From: a virus
Length of the DNA stretch: 29,839 nucleotides
Reading direction: 5' to 3' (one strand)
IMG/VR virus record: IMGVR_UViG_3300042301_002391
Span: 1-29,839 of that record
Positions 1 through 8,026 of the stretch are shown here, piece by piece. Each line of letters begins with the position of its first letter. The stretch's first letter is position 1. The notes beneath the pieces were generated by a model. The model saw only the letters and a list, made by a program, of their open reading frames with translations. It ran no database searches and was not told where the DNA came from. Both the position numbers and the translations under genes were made by a program.

Positions 1-222
1 GACGACCACACCCCTTGCGGGTCCGCGACTCCCGATTTTTCGCTAGAGCCAGCAAATTTTCCGGGTTGCAAAAGCCAGTCCCTGACTGAGTTTCTCAATA
101 GCCGGCCGTTATTGCGAGAACCTGAGCGGTCTGTTTGGGGCGTGCTGCGCCAGAAATTGATCAGGGAGGAGCCAACGGTAGGGGGACGCATGGTTGCGCA
201 ACGATGGGTGCTGATGGCCTGA
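1..222 (+). CDS. C-terminal part of an unidentified gene (runs off left edge)
   Basis: The frame beginning at base 1 is open for 73 codons and stops at TGA 220-222, seven bases before the ParB-like gene. No convincing start lies inside the window (only GTG 142 and ATG 190), so the gene would begin to the left. The last third reads like real protein, with a charged amphipathic stretch (PERSVWGVLRQKLIREE) followed by a C-terminus VAQRWVLMA. I do not recognise the family. The spacing and direction fit the first visible member of the packaging operon. The end resembles the C-terminus of the tiny ORFs at 9073 and 23984 (QxWVLMA), including a shared 14-nt stretch at 205-218. An open frame of this length could still be chance, so confidence is moderate. 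Confidence 0.45.
   Translation, partial: DDHTPCGSATPDFSLEPANFPGCKSQSLTEFLNSRPLLREPERSVWGVLRQKLIREEPTVGGRMVAQRWVLMA
76..121. other. Two small inverted repeats near the left edge
   Basis: CAGTC-CCT-GACTG (76-88) is a perfect 5-bp stem. Directly after it, 90-121 forms an imperfect inverted repeat (GTTTCTC..AATA against TATT..GAGAAC) around a GCCGGC core. No T-run follows, so a rho-independent terminator is not supported. They lie inside the open frame 1-222 and may be incidental. Confidence 0.2.
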
Positions 223-229
223 TGAGGGC

Positions 230-940
230 ATGAGCGACGTGAGCATTCCTGCGATGGCCAAGCGGCTGGAGATGTGGCCGCTGGAGCGGCTGCGGCCCTA
301 TGCGAACAACGCGCGGGTCCACTCCGATCGGCAGGTGGAGCAGATCGCGGCGAGCATCCGCGAGTTCGGCTTCACCGCGCCGATCCTGGTGGACAGCGCG
401 GATGGGATCCTGGCGGGCCACGGCCGGCTGCAGGCTGCGCACCTGCTGGGGCTGGCTGAGGTGCCGGTGGTGGTGCTCGACCACCTGGATGAGGTGCAGC
501 GGCGGGCGTACCTGCTGGCGGACAACCGGCTGGCGGAGGGAGCGACGTGGGACCAGGAGCTGCTGGCGAAGGAGCTGGCGGCGATCGACCTGGACCCCAG
601 GCTGCTGGGCTTTGACGAGGACGAGCTGCAACGGCTGCATGATGGCCTGGAGCTGCTGGTGCTCGAGGAGATGGGCGGCGGGGGAACCAGCAACGCAAAC
701 GAACGTGTGGAGCCCGAGGCCGGGCGGCCCGGGGCGGCCCCGCCGGAGCCTGAGGACGATGGCACGACCGCTGAGGATGAGAGCGGCGAGGTGGAAGAGC
801 GGCACGTGTTCAGCCTGAACATGCGGTGGGATGACCGCGAGGCGGTGCTGGGTGCTGCACGGATGGCGAAGGAGCGCTGGGGGCTGGAGGGGATGCCGGA
901 GGCCCTGGCGACGCTCTGCAGGGAGTGGATGGGGTGCTGA
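230..940 (+). CDS. ParB/Srx-like domain protein, phage packaging-region type
   Basis: This 236-residue protein has an N-terminal ParB-like nuclease fold. The stretch from LRPYANNARVHS (21-32) leads into QIAASIREFGFTAPILVD (38-55), the ParB-box-like GHGR at 63-66, and VPVVVLDHLDEVQRRAYLLA (78-97). Phages commonly carry such proteins upstream of terminase, sometimes fused to a DNA methyltransferase; no methyltransferase is present here. An acidic Pro/Gly linker (about 150-185) precedes a short C-terminal domain (about 188-236). The role could be DNA binding or nicking linked to packaging or modification, but this is not shown by the sequence. ATG 230 was chosen because it follows the upstream stop by seven bases; ATG 254 is an alternative that would keep the whole domain. 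Confidence 0.85.
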   Translation: MSDVSIPAMAKRLEMWPLERLRPYANNARVHSDRQVEQIAASIREFGFTAPILVDSADGILAGHGRLQAAHLLGLAEVPVVVLDHLDEVQRRAYLLADNRLAEGATWDQELLAKELAAIDLDPRLLGFDEDELQRLHDGLELLVLEEMGGGGTSNANERVEPEAGRPGAAPPEPEDDGTTAEDESGEVEERHVFSLNMRWDDREAVLGAARMAKERWGLEGMPEALATLCREWMGC

Positions 941-973
941 GGGACCTGCCGGACTGCCGGCTGTGGGGAATGG

Positions 974-1117
974 ATGACGGGGCCCTGGTGCTGGGACAAG
1001 ACGGCCCGGGATCGGTGGATTCGGCCGCTGCCGGCGGGGGCGGTGACGTTGGTGTTGATGCCCTGGCAGGATGTGGTGACCCCTCCACGGCATTTTGTGC
1101 CGGGCTTCGATGATTGA
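974..1117 (+). CDS. Small hypothetical protein (47 aa)
   Basis: ATG 974 follows GGGGA with suitable spacing and opens a 47-codon frame, the same frame as the ParB-like gene after its stop at 938-940. The product is aromatic and proline-rich (WCWDKTARDRWIRPLPAG near the N-terminus, VTPPRHFVPGFDD at the C-terminus). Its stop (TGA 1115-1117) overlaps the ATG of the next gene in an ATGATTGA arrangement, which suggests translational coupling. I know no family for it. The competing frame 925-1113 gives a low-complexity Gly/Ala/Asp sequence that looks like a shadow. Confidence 0.5.
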   Translation: MTGPWCWDKTARDRWIRPLPAGAVTLVLMPWQDVVTPPRHFVPGFDD

Positions 1118-1385
1118 GGTGACGATCAGCCACGGCTGTCACTGGGGCGAGGATGGCCACGTGAAGGCCTGGCCGATGCGGTTGACGTTTGGCGCAGTGG
1201 GCCCCGAGGTGACGGTGGACGACATGCTGAAGGGCCGCGGCCATGCGGTGCTTTTGCTGGACCAGCTGGTGGCGTTGGTGCGTGGCTTGGCGGGGCTGGA
1301 CATGCTGATCGAGCTGATCGGTGCTGCGCCGGCAGAACTGCTTCCTCTGCTGGTTGAGGCTGGGTACTCCGTCAAGACGTGCTGA
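1110..1385 (+). CDS. Hypothetical protein (91 aa) upstream of terminase
   Basis: A 91-residue protein from ATG 1110, which overlaps the stop of the 47-aa ORF; an upstream TTG/GTG-type start would lie inside that ORF and is less likely. The first half looks like short beta strands (MIEVTISHGCHWGEDGHVKAW), the second half is helical and Leu/Ala-rich (HAVLLLDQLVALVRGLAGLDMLIELIG). No transmembrane assignment is made because the helices carry charges and are short. Its stop overlaps the GTG of the small terminase by seven bases, so it sits in the packaging operon. Function is unknown. Confidence 0.6.
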   Translation: MIEVTISHGCHWGEDGHVKAWPMRLTFGAVGPEVTVDDMLKGRGHAVLLLDQLVALVRGLAGLDMLIELIGAAPAELLPLLVEAGYSVKTC

Positions 1386-1987
1386 TCTCCGTCGCTGAGT
1401 TCGCCGCCAGGAAGGGCGTGAGCCCGCAGGCAGTTCGGAAGGCGATCAGGACTGGCCGGCTGGAGCGCAGCGCCCAGCTGGAGAAGACGAAGCCGAAGGG
1501 ATCCACGGGCCGGCCCGGGTGGGTGATCGACCCGGAGATTGCGGAGATCGAGTGGGAGCGCAACACCGAACCGGGCAGGGTGAGGAGTGCAGCGCAGATC
1601 AACGCGGGGAAAGCACGGGCGAGAGGGGAGGATGTCGAGCCGCCGGGGCCGGTGGCGCCGCCAGATCCGCCTGGCAACCGTGGCACTGCTGGCACGTACA
1701 ACTCAGCAAAGGCTGCGGCCGAGGGCTACAAGGCGATGCTGCTGAAGCTCGATTACGAGGAGCGGAGCGGCAAGCTGCTAGAGAAGGCGGCGGCGGAGCG
1801 AGCATTCGCTGCGGCGGGAATGCAGGTGCGTGATGCGGTGCTGCGCACTAGCCAGCAGATGGTGGGCGAGATTGCAACAGCGGTCGGCGGGCTGAGCCAG
1901 GAGCAGCGCGCAGCGGTGATGCAAGTGATCGACCAGCATCATGTGAGAGCCCTGGAGGAGTTGGTGCGTGCCGCTGGCGTTGCCTGA
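1379..1987 (+). CDS. terS: Terminase small subunit-like DNA-packaging protein
   Basis: A 202-residue protein starting at GTG 1379. The N-terminus (about 4-27, SVAEFAARKGVSPQAVRKAI) is a MerR/Nu1-type winged helix-turn-helix, as in the lambda Nu1 family that binds the packaging site. A Pro/Gly-rich linker (about 85-108) separates it from a helical C-terminal half (about 110-202, with KLDYEERSGKLLEKAAAERAF) expected to oligomerise or contact the large subunit. It lies directly before, and overlaps by 20 bases, the GpA-type large terminase. Small subunits diverge strongly, so the assignment rests on the helix-turn-helix, size and position together. Confidence 0.8.
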   Translation: MLISVAEFAARKGVSPQAVRKAIRTGRLERSAQLEKTKPKGSTGRPGWVIDPEIAEIEWERNTEPGRVRSAAQINAGKARARGEDVEPPGPVAPPDPPGNRGTAGTYNSAKAAAEGYKAMLLKLDYEERSGKLLEKAAAERAFAAAGMQVRDAVLRTSQQMVGEIATAVGGLSQEQRAAVMQVIDQHHVRALEELVRAAGVA

Positions 1988-3890
1988 GGAAGCGCTGCTG
2001 GCGTTCTGGCGCGGGATGCGCCCGGACCCGCTGCTGACGGTGAGCGAGTGGGCGGATCAGCGGAGGGTGCTGAGCAGCAAAGCGTCGAGTGAACACGGCC
2101 CGTGGAGAACGGCGCGAACCCCTTATCTCCGCAAGCCCATGGACGACCTTTCGGCGACGAGCACGGTGCAGGAGGTGGTGCTGGTGTTCGGTGCGCAGAT
2201 GGGGAAGAGCGAGATGCTGAACAACTGGATGGGCTACGTGATAGACATCCAGCCGGGCCCGGCGCTGTTCGTGCAGCCGACGATCGACCTGGCAAAGCGC
2301 TACAGCAAGATGCGCATCGCCCCGATGGTCGAGGCGACACCGAGCCTGCAGCAGAAGGTAAAGGCCCCGCGCGAGCGGGACTCGGGCAACACGCAGCTGA
2401 TGAAGGAGTTCACCGGCGGGTTCCTGATCCTCGGTGGGGCCAACGCGGCGAGCGGCCTGGCGTCGATGCCGATCCGGTTCCTGGGCGGCGACGAGATCGA
2501 CCGGTGGCCACCGGACGTGGACGAAGAGGGGAGCCCGCTGGCGATCGTGAGCGCGCGGACGCGGACGTTTGGCGTGCGGAAGAAGCAGGCGTGGACGTCG
2601 ACTCCGACACTGGCGGGTCGGAGTGCGGTCTGGGCAAAGTGGGAGGAGAGCAACCAACAGCGGCTGCTGCTGCCCTGTCCGCACTGCGGGCACCGGCAGA
2701 TGATCGGGTGGGATCGGATCCGGTACGACCCGAAGGACCCGGGCCTGCCGAACACACTGCGGATGCCGCCGGTGCTGATCTGCGAGGAGTGCGGCGAGGG
2801 CATCAGCGAGGACGCGAAGGCCTGGTGGTATGACCCGGATGTGTTTGATGACGAGTGGTGGGAACCGCTGTTCCCGGACCGTCAGGCGCAGGGCTATCAC
2901 TGCTCGGCGCTCTACAGCCCGCTGGGTTGGTTCAGCTGGATCGATGCGGCGGTGGAGTACGAGAAGGCGAAGGACAACCCTGCGCAGCTGAAGCCCTGGA
3001 CCAACACGGTGCTGGCGGAGTGCTGGAACGACGACGGCGAGGCCCCGGACTGGGAAGCGCTTTACAACCGCCGGGAGCTCTACGAACTGGGCAGCGTGCC
3101 TGATGGGGTGGTGTTCATCACCTGCGGCGTGGACGTGCAGATGGACCGCCTCGAGTTGGAGGTGGTGGGCTGGGGCAAGGGGATGGAGAACTGGAGCCTC
3201 GACTACCAGGTGCTCGCGGGTGACACGGCGCAGCCGGCGGTATGGCGCGAGCTGTCGAAGTTCGTGCGGTCGGAGTTTGGCCGCGGCGATGGGCAGCGGC
3301 TGCCGATCCGGATGACGGCGGTGGACTCGGGGTTCAGGAGCCAGGAGGTCTACCGGTGGGTGCGGAGCCAGGCCGGCAATCGGGTTATCGCCGTCAAGGG
3401 TGGGCCGGAGAGCCAGACCTCGATCATCGGCACACCGGGCCGGGTGGAGGTGCTGCGCAACGGCAAGGCGCTGCGCGGCGGCGTAAAGGTGTGGCCGGTG
3501 GGCAGCAGCACCGGGAAGTCTGAGCTCTATGGCTGGCTGCGGCGGGGCCTACCGGATGAGGGTGAGTCGCTGCCGCATGGCTGGTGCCACTTCCCACAGC
3601 ACGGCGAGGAGTTCTTCCGGCAGCTATGCGCAGAGCGGCTGACCAACACGATCGACCGGCGAGGGTATAACCGGTTCGAGTGGGTGAAGACCCGGCCTCG
3701 CAACGAGGCGCTCGATTGCCGGATCTATGCCAGGGCCGGGGCGGCGCTGGTGGGTGCGGATCGGTGGAGCGATGAGCGTTGGGACGAAGAGCACGGGATG
3801 CCGTTGCAGGCGCAGGAAGTGTCGACAGCGGTGAAAGAGCAGGAGGACGATCAGGAGGAGGAGAGCGGCGGATCTTCGTTCTGGGACTGA
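1968..3890 (+). CDS. terL: Terminase large subunit, lambda GpA family
   Basis: At 640 residues this matches lambda gpA (641). It powers genome translocation into the prohead and cuts concatemers. The ATPase domain has Walker A FGAQMGKSE (74-82) and Walker B FLGGDEID (171-178). Two CxxC pairs (CPHC 237-240, CEEC 272-275) form the zinc-ribbon-like insert seen in GpA relatives. The nuclease domain contains the acidic positions GVDVQMDRLE (about 387-396) and AVDSGF (about 451-456), with NEALDCRIYA near the end. The start is GTG 1968, overlapping the small subunit. The C-terminus is very acidic (EQEDDQEEE), probably the portal-contacting tail. The assignment is secure. Confidence 0.97.
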   Translation: MPLALPEEALLAFWRGMRPDPLLTVSEWADQRRVLSSKASSEHGPWRTARTPYLRKPMDDLSATSTVQEVVLVFGAQMGKSEMLNNWMGYVIDIQPGPALFVQPTIDLAKRYSKMRIAPMVEATPSLQQKVKAPRERDSGNTQLMKEFTGGFLILGGANAASGLASMPIRFLGGDEIDRWPPDVDEEGSPLAIVSARTRTFGVRKKQAWTSTPTLAGRSAVWAKWEESNQQRLLLPCPHCGHRQMIGWDRIRYDPKDPGLPNTLRMPPVLICEECGEGISEDAKAWWYDPDVFDDEWWEPLFPDRQAQGYHCSALYSPLGWFSWIDAAVEYEKAKDNPAQLKPWTNTVLAECWNDDGEAPDWEALYNRRELYELGSVPDGVVFITCGVDVQMDRLELEVVGWGKGMENWSLDYQVLAGDTAQPAVWRELSKFVRSEFGRGDGQRLPIRMTAVDSGFRSQEVYRWVRSQAGNRVIAVKGGPESQTSIIGTPGRVEVLRNGKALRGGVKVWPVGSSTGKSELYGWLRRGLPDEGESLPHGWCHFPQHGEEFFRQLCAERLTNTIDRRGYNRFEWVKTRPRNEALDCRIYARAGAALVGADRWSDERWDEEHGMPLQAQEVSTAVKEQEDDQEEESGGSSFWD

Positions 3891-3891
3891 G

Positions 3892-3897
3892 TAGCAT
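3892..3897 (+). promoter_or_regulatory. TAGCAT box before the gpW-like gene
   Basis: TAGCAT lies one base after the large-terminase stop and 21 bases before ATG 3919. It resembles the TAGAAT boxes before the capsid, fibre, adaptor and sheath genes. No -35-like element stands out. It is a candidate -10 element only. Confidence 0.3.
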
Positions 3898-3918
3898 GCA
3901 GCGACGGAGGTGGCCCAG

Positions 3919-4128
3919 ATGAACACGTTCACGCAGGCGCACCTGACAGCGATCGAGGGAGCGATCGCCGGCGGCTACCTGGAGGTCAGGTATGACGACA
4001 AGGTGGTGCGTTACCAATCGATCGAGCAGCTGATGAAGGCACGGGTGATGATCATGGCGAGCCTGTCGGCGGTGAGCGCTCCGGTGGTGCGGATCGACTA
4101 CCCGGCGTTCGTGCGCGATTACGAATGA
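3919..4128 (+). CDS. W: gpW-like head-tail joining protein
   Basis: This 69-residue protein (lambda gpW is 68) has the gpW pattern: an N-terminal helix (FTQAHLTAIEGAIAGG), a beta hairpin with YDDKVVRYQS, and a second helix (IEQLMKARVMIMASL). gpW plugs the portal vertex after packaging so that the FII-type joiner and tail can attach. ATG 3919 is preferred because GGAGG (3906-3910) lies eight bases upstream; GTG 3910 overlaps that site. The stop overlaps the portal start (ATGA). The lambda order terminase-W-portal is conserved. Confidence 0.88.
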   Translation: MNTFTQAHLTAIEGAIAGGYLEVRYDDKVVRYQSIEQLMKARVMIMASLSAVSAPVVRIDYPAFVRDYE

Positions 4129-5681
4129 ACCCCTTAGAGCAGCTGCTGGCCGCCATCGCGCCCCGCGCGGCGTTGCGCCGTGAGGCGGCACGCCTCCAGC
4201 TGGACGAGATGCGGAAGTATTCGGCGGCTGGTCGTGGCCGGCGGACCGACAACTGGATGACGCAGCGCGGCTCTGCAGATGCCGCAAGCGCTCAAGGGTT
4301 TGGGGACATGCGCGACCGCGCGCGGGATCAGATTCGCAACAACCCCTGGGCCAGAAGGATTGTGCAGGTGTGGAGCGACAACCTGATTGGTGAAGGGTGG
4401 AGCTTCAAGGCAAAGGATGGCCGGAAGAACGGCAGCCGCGGCAAGGCTGTAACCCGGCTCATGCAGGATTGGATGAAGGATCCGATTCAGTGCGACTACT
4501 ACGGCAAGGCCAACTTCGACGGCCTGGTAAAGCAAGCGGTGCAGGCGTGGAAGGGCAGCGGCGAGGTGCTGATCCGGTGGCGCACACCGAGCAGAGCGAC
4601 GATAGGCCGGCTGGGTCTGCGGGTGCCACTTCAACTGCAGGTGATGGAAGCCGACTGGATCGATGAGTCACACGACACCCCTGGCGGCGAAAGCGGCGGT
4701 TACACAAAGCGTGGCATTGTTTATGACGCAGAAGACAAGGCTACTTACTATTGGCTATATAACTACCATCCGGGGGAAAGGGCAAATCGTGTGACGACCG
4801 TGGTGAGCAACACGGTGCCAGCAGAGCAGATCATCCATTTGTTCACTCCGGAACGCCCTGGGATGACACGGGGCGTGACATGCCTTGCGCCGGTCCTCGT
4901 GCGGTTGCGAGACGTGCAGGATTTGATGGATGCTCGATTGATGAAGGAGAAGATTGCGGCGTGCCTGGCAGCGGCTGTTGTTGATGTAGATGCGAATGGC
5001 ACCCAGAAGAGCACGATCGGTTCGCGGATCGAGCCTGGCGGGATTGTCCACCTGGGCCCGGGACAGGACATCAGGACGATCAACCCACCGGTAGCGAACG
5101 AGTTGCCGGCGACGATCAGGGCCTACTTGTTGGAGATCGCGGCCGGCGCTGGCATCACCTATGAGGAGCTGACGGGCGACTACAGCGGCGGCAGCTTCAC
5201 CCAGGGCCGGATGGGCTGGATTGGATTCCAGCGGCGGCTGAAAAGCGACACGTGGCAGGAGCTGGAGCCGACGGTGTTCCGGCAGGTGGCGCGGTGGTTC
5301 TTTACGGCATCCAGTGCTGTTGGCATCAACACCGATGGCCTGACCGGAGATTGGACGCCACCGAAGCGCGAGCTGTTCGACCCGCAGTCGGAGACGAGCA
5401 GCACGCGCGATCGAATCCGCAGCGGTCTACTGCCGCCGCAGGAGGCGATCCGCGCTGAGGGCTATGAGCCGGAGGATGTGATCGAGTTGTGGATTGAGTG
5501 GATGAAGATGTTGGATGAGGCCGGCATCACCCTGGACATCGACCCACGGAAGGTGAGCGCCGCGGGACTGACGCAGGGGCGGCCGGCAGGAACAGCGCTG
5601 CCGCCGACCGGTGCGCCGCCAGCGGACGCTACCCCAGTGCCGGCGGCCGGTACTGCAACAGGAACCGCACCTTCAGGGTGA
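4125..5681 (+). CDS. Portal protein, lambda gpB family
   Basis: A 518-residue portal protein (lambda gpB is 533). It forms the dodecameric ring at the special vertex, docks terminase and passes DNA. Family features are the N-terminal NNPWARRIVQVWSDNLIGEG (about 72-91), the stem region with ADWIDESHDTP, the HLFTPERPGMTRGVTCLAPV stretch in mid-protein, and ITYEELTGDYSGGSF (about 345-359), characteristic of lambda-type portals. The C-terminal about 30 residues are Pro/Ala/Thr-rich and probably disordered. The gene starts within the gpW-like stop (ATGA), and the stop is followed directly by the TAGAAT box of the capsid gene. Confidence 0.95.
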   Translation: MNPLEQLLAAIAPRAALRREAARLQLDEMRKYSAAGRGRRTDNWMTQRGSADAASAQGFGDMRDRARDQIRNNPWARRIVQVWSDNLIGEGWSFKAKDGRKNGSRGKAVTRLMQDWMKDPIQCDYYGKANFDGLVKQAVQAWKGSGEVLIRWRTPSRATIGRLGLRVPLQLQVMEADWIDESHDTPGGESGGYTKRGIVYDAEDKATYYWLYNYHPGERANRVTTVVSNTVPAEQIIHLFTPERPGMTRGVTCLAPVLVRLRDVQDLMDARLMKEKIAACLAAAVVDVDANGTQKSTIGSRIEPGGIVHLGPGQDIRTINPPVANELPATIRAYLLEIAAGAGITYEELTGDYSGGSFTQGRMGWIGFQRRLKSDTWQELEPTVFRQVARWFFTASSAVGINTDGLTGDWTPPKRELFDPQSETSSTRDRIRSGLLPPQEAIRAEGYEPEDVIELWIEWMKMLDEAGITLDIDPRKVSAAGLTQGRPAGTALPPTGAPPADATPVPAAGTATGTAPSG

Positions 5682-5684
5682 CAC

Positions 5685-5690
5685 TAGAAT
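5685..5690 (+). promoter_or_regulatory. TAGAAT box before the capsid fusion gene
   Basis: TAGAAT followed by C lies 20 bases before ATG 5711, immediately after the portal stop. The same heptamer stands before the fibre, adaptor and sheath genes. A -10-like role would suit a highly expressed capsid gene; no -35 element is obvious. Confidence 0.35.
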
Positions 5691-5710
5691 CGAGGAGCAA
5701 GGAAGACACA

Positions 5711-7627
5711 ATGGCAGATCAGTTGCTACACACCAGGGCAATGTTCGAGCCCTCGACGATCAACGTCGAGGAGCGGACCGTTGAGCTGGTGTGGACGACT
5801 GGCGCTCAGGTGAAGCGCGCGAGCTGGTCTCGTGGCGACTACATCGAGGAACTCAGCCTGCAGCCTGGTGCAGTTCGTCTGGACCGGCTGAACGCTGGGG
5901 CGCCGTTGCTGAATTCCCACAGCAGCTACGACCTTCGAGACCAGATCGGTGTGGTGCTGCGTGGATGGCTGACCGGAAGCGAGGGCCGCGCTCTAGTGAA
6001 GTTCAGCCGTCGGGATGACGTCGAGCCGTTCTTCCAGGACGTGCGCGACGGCATCATCCGCAACGTCTCTGTGGGCTACAAGGTTCACAAGACGGAGCGC
6101 GATGAGACTGGCATAACGCCGATCGAGCGTGCTGTGGACTGGGAGCCCTTTGAGCTCTCGCTTGTCCCGATCCCGGCTGACGCCGGTTCCCAGGTGCGCT
6201 CAGAGGAGCCCACCCCCACCCCACCCCAGGAGAGATCCGTGGACGAACTGAACCAGGGGGCGGCGGCCGCTGAGGCTGCGCCCAACATCGCTGTTGAGAC
6301 CCGAGCCGAAGCCCGTGGTGCTGAGCCCACCGTGACTCTGGGCTTCGACGTGCAGAGCGCCGAGCAGATCCGCGCCGAGGAGCGCCGCCGCACTGCGGGG
6401 ATCCTCGATACCACGCGCAAGCTGGGCGTTGATGAAAAGCTGGCCCACCAGCTCATTGTCGATGGCGTGGCCCTTGACGAGGCTCGCATGCAGCTGATCG
6501 ACGCCCGCGCCACCAGTGAGCAACGTGCCACCTCGGGCACCAGCCGGGTGGAGGTGACGCTCGACCACGGCGAGAAGCGTTTTGCGGCGAAGCTGGAGCA
6601 CCTGAAGTTCCGCGCCAACCTCGGCGAGATGAACGATGGTGCCCGCGAATACCGGAGCAGCACCCTCCTCGATCTGTGCCGCGACAGCCTGGAGCTGGCG
6701 GGCATCAACCATCGCGGGATGGATAGGTCGGAGATCGCCCTTCGGGCGATGCACGCCACCGCCGACTTCCCGCTGCTGATGGCCTCCATCCAGCGGGTGA
6801 GCCTGAGGGCTGCTTATGCGCCGGAGCAGCAGACCTGGCGGCCCTTTGCCACCCAGCGGAACCTGCCCGACTTCCGCGAGATGAAGGAGCTGGAAGTGGG
6901 CGGTCAGCTCCTGCCCGAGGAGATCAAGGAGAACGGCGAGTACAAGGCTGGCACCATCCAGGAGCAACAGGGCTCCTGGAAGCTGACCGAGTACGGGAAG
7001 AAGCTGGTGATCGGCCGCCGGCTCATCATCAACGACAACCTGGGCTACATCACCCGAGCCGTGGAAATCCTGGCTCGCGGCACATCGGTGCTGGAATCGA
7101 ACTTGGTGTGGGGCCTGATTACCGGCAACGCCAAGTGCACCGCCGACGGCAAGGCTCTGTTTGACGCCAGCCACAACAACACGGGTGCCGGCGTTATTGG
7201 CGTAGCAGGGATTAGCGCTGCTCGCCAGAAGATGCGGAACCAGAAGGATTTCACCGGAAAGAACCCGCTCTATGTTGTTCCCCGGTACATTCTACTGCCG
7301 ACCACGTTAGAGACCACTTTCGAGGTATTCAACGCTCCTATCACATCAACCCAAACAAGCAACAGCAACCCCTTCACTGGAAAACTTACCCCGATCGTCG
7401 AGCCTCGGCTAGACGTCAACGGCGCCAATGGCACCACAGAGTATTACATCGTGGGCGAATACCCTGGTGTGGATCGCGTGGTGTTTGGCGGCTTGGAAGG
7501 CGAGGGTGGGCCCACGATCGAGTCGGAGATCAAGCGCGATCCTGATGGCATCGTGACCTACCTCCGTCACGACTTTGGCTGCATGGTGGCCCAGCATCAA
7601 GCGTTTTACAAATCGTCCGGCGCCTGA
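5711..7627 (+). CDS. Prohead protease / major capsid protein fusion
   Basis: This 638-residue polyprotein combines maturation protease and HK97-fold capsid in one chain, an architecture known for prohead protease/major capsid fusions. The protease part (1-160) has the expected catalytic His in LLNSH (H70) and Ser in RNVSVGYKV (S120), with acidic residues in VDWEPFELSLVPIPAD (143-157). A Pro-rich linker (about 165-205) and a charged helical scaffold-like segment (about 210-265, AEQIRAEERRRTAGILDT) lead into the capsid from about 290, including GTTEYYIVGEYPGVDR near the end. ATG 5711 is chosen over GTG 5678 because GGAAG precedes it at good spacing. An internal GTG at 6239 has its own strong ribosome site. 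Confidence 0.93.
   Translation: MADQLLHTRAMFEPSTINVEERTVELVWTTGAQVKRASWSRGDYIEELSLQPGAVRLDRLNAGAPLLNSHSSYDLRDQIGVVLRGWLTGSEGRALVKFSRRDDVEPFFQDVRDGIIRNVSVGYKVHKTERDETGITPIERAVDWEPFELSLVPIPADAGSQVRSEEPTPTPPQERSVDELNQGAAAAEAAPNIAVETRAEARGAEPTVTLGFDVQSAEQIRAEERRRTAGILDTTRKLGVDEKLAHQLIVDGVALDEARMQLIDARATSEQRATSGTSRVEVTLDHGEKRFAAKLEHLKFRANLGEMNDGAREYRSSTLLDLCRDSLELAGINHRGMDRSEIALRAMHATADFPLLMASIQRVSLRAAYAPEQQTWRPFATQRNLPDFREMKELEVGGQLLPEEIKENGEYKAGTIQEQQGSWKLTEYGKKLVIGRRLIINDNLGYITRAVEILARGTSVLESNLVWGLITGNAKCTADGKALFDASHNNTGAGVIGVAGISAARQKMRNQKDFTGKNPLYVVPRYILLPTTLETTFEVFNAPITSTQTSNSNPFTGKLTPIVEPRLDVNGANGTTEYYIVGEYPGVDRVVFGGLEGEGGPTIESEIKRDPDGIVTYLRHDFGCMVAQHQAFYKSSGA
6228..6241 (+). promoter_or_regulatory. 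Possible internal ribosome site and GTG start inside the capsid fusion
   Basis: AGGAG at 6228-6232 sits six bases before an in-frame GTG at 6239-6241 (codon 177, reading VDELNQ). It falls in the linker between protease and capsid parts. Use of it would yield a protease-free scaffold/capsid product, comparable to nested translation of Nu3 inside lambda C. It is a sequence-based candidate only. Confidence 0.35.
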
Positions 7628-7663
7628 TCGCTGGCTTCCTGATCACCCTACCGAGAGGACTCC

Positions 7664-8026
7664 ATGAAAGGCTTTGATCCTGCAACTGGCCTGGGCTACG
7701 TCCAGGACGGCTGCTATGTCCCTGTGACTCTGCCCTACGCCCGCAATCCGGGCGAGGCCGTGCTGGTTGGCAGCCTGTTCGGCGTGTGCAGCGTCGGCGG
7801 TGCCCAGGGGGACGTGGACAACATCCACACCGAGGGCGTCTACGGGCTGACCGCCGCGACTGGCGCGAGCACTGATGCCACACAATGGGCGAAGGCCTAC
7901 TGGGACAACACGAACAAGCGCATCACGCCGGTGGCCAGCGGTCACTCCTACGTGGGTGTGTTCTTCGCCGCCAAGGCCACCAGTGACGCCACCGCCCAGG
8001 TGCGTCTCAACGAGTTCGTGGTCTGA
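7664..8026 (+). CDS. Capsid decoration-type protein (DUF2190-like)
   Basis: A 120-residue protein 36 bases after the capsid gene, with ribosome site GAGAGGAC before ATG 7664. The sequence is Gly/Ala/Val-rich and beta in character, with GEAVLVGSLFGVCSVGGAQG near residues 30-49, typical of small DUF2190-like proteins that follow the major capsid gene and reinforce the shell. No signal peptide or membrane segment. The position, occupying the lambda gpD slot though placed after rather than before the capsid, and the size support a capsid-stabilising role; direct homology to gpD is not claimed. Its stop overlaps the next start. Confidence 0.7.
   Translation: MKGFDPATGLGYVQDGCYVPVTLPYARNPGEAVLVGSLFGVCSVGGAQGDVDNIHTEGVYGLTAATGASTDATQWAKAYWDNTNKRITPVASGHSYVGVFFAAKATSDATAQVRLNEFVV

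Noticed and set aside
76-121. Rho-independent terminator before the ParB-like gene
   Set aside because: The stems are short or imperfect and no T-run follows.
925-1113. 62-codon ORF with GTG start at 925
   Set aside because: Low-complexity Gly/Ala/Asp reading; the overlapping 974-1117 frame has a better ribosome site and a more protein-like sequence.
1848-2900. Long minus-strand open frames (for example 350 codons opposite terminase)
   Set aside because: They are Arg/Pro/His-rich shadows of high-GC plus-strand genes with recognisable domains; no minus-strand gene is supported.
3961-3968. HIP1 octamer GCGATCGC as proof of a cyanobacterial host
   Set aside because: Only about three copies were seen (3961, near 26637 and near 27835), little more than expected at this GC content.
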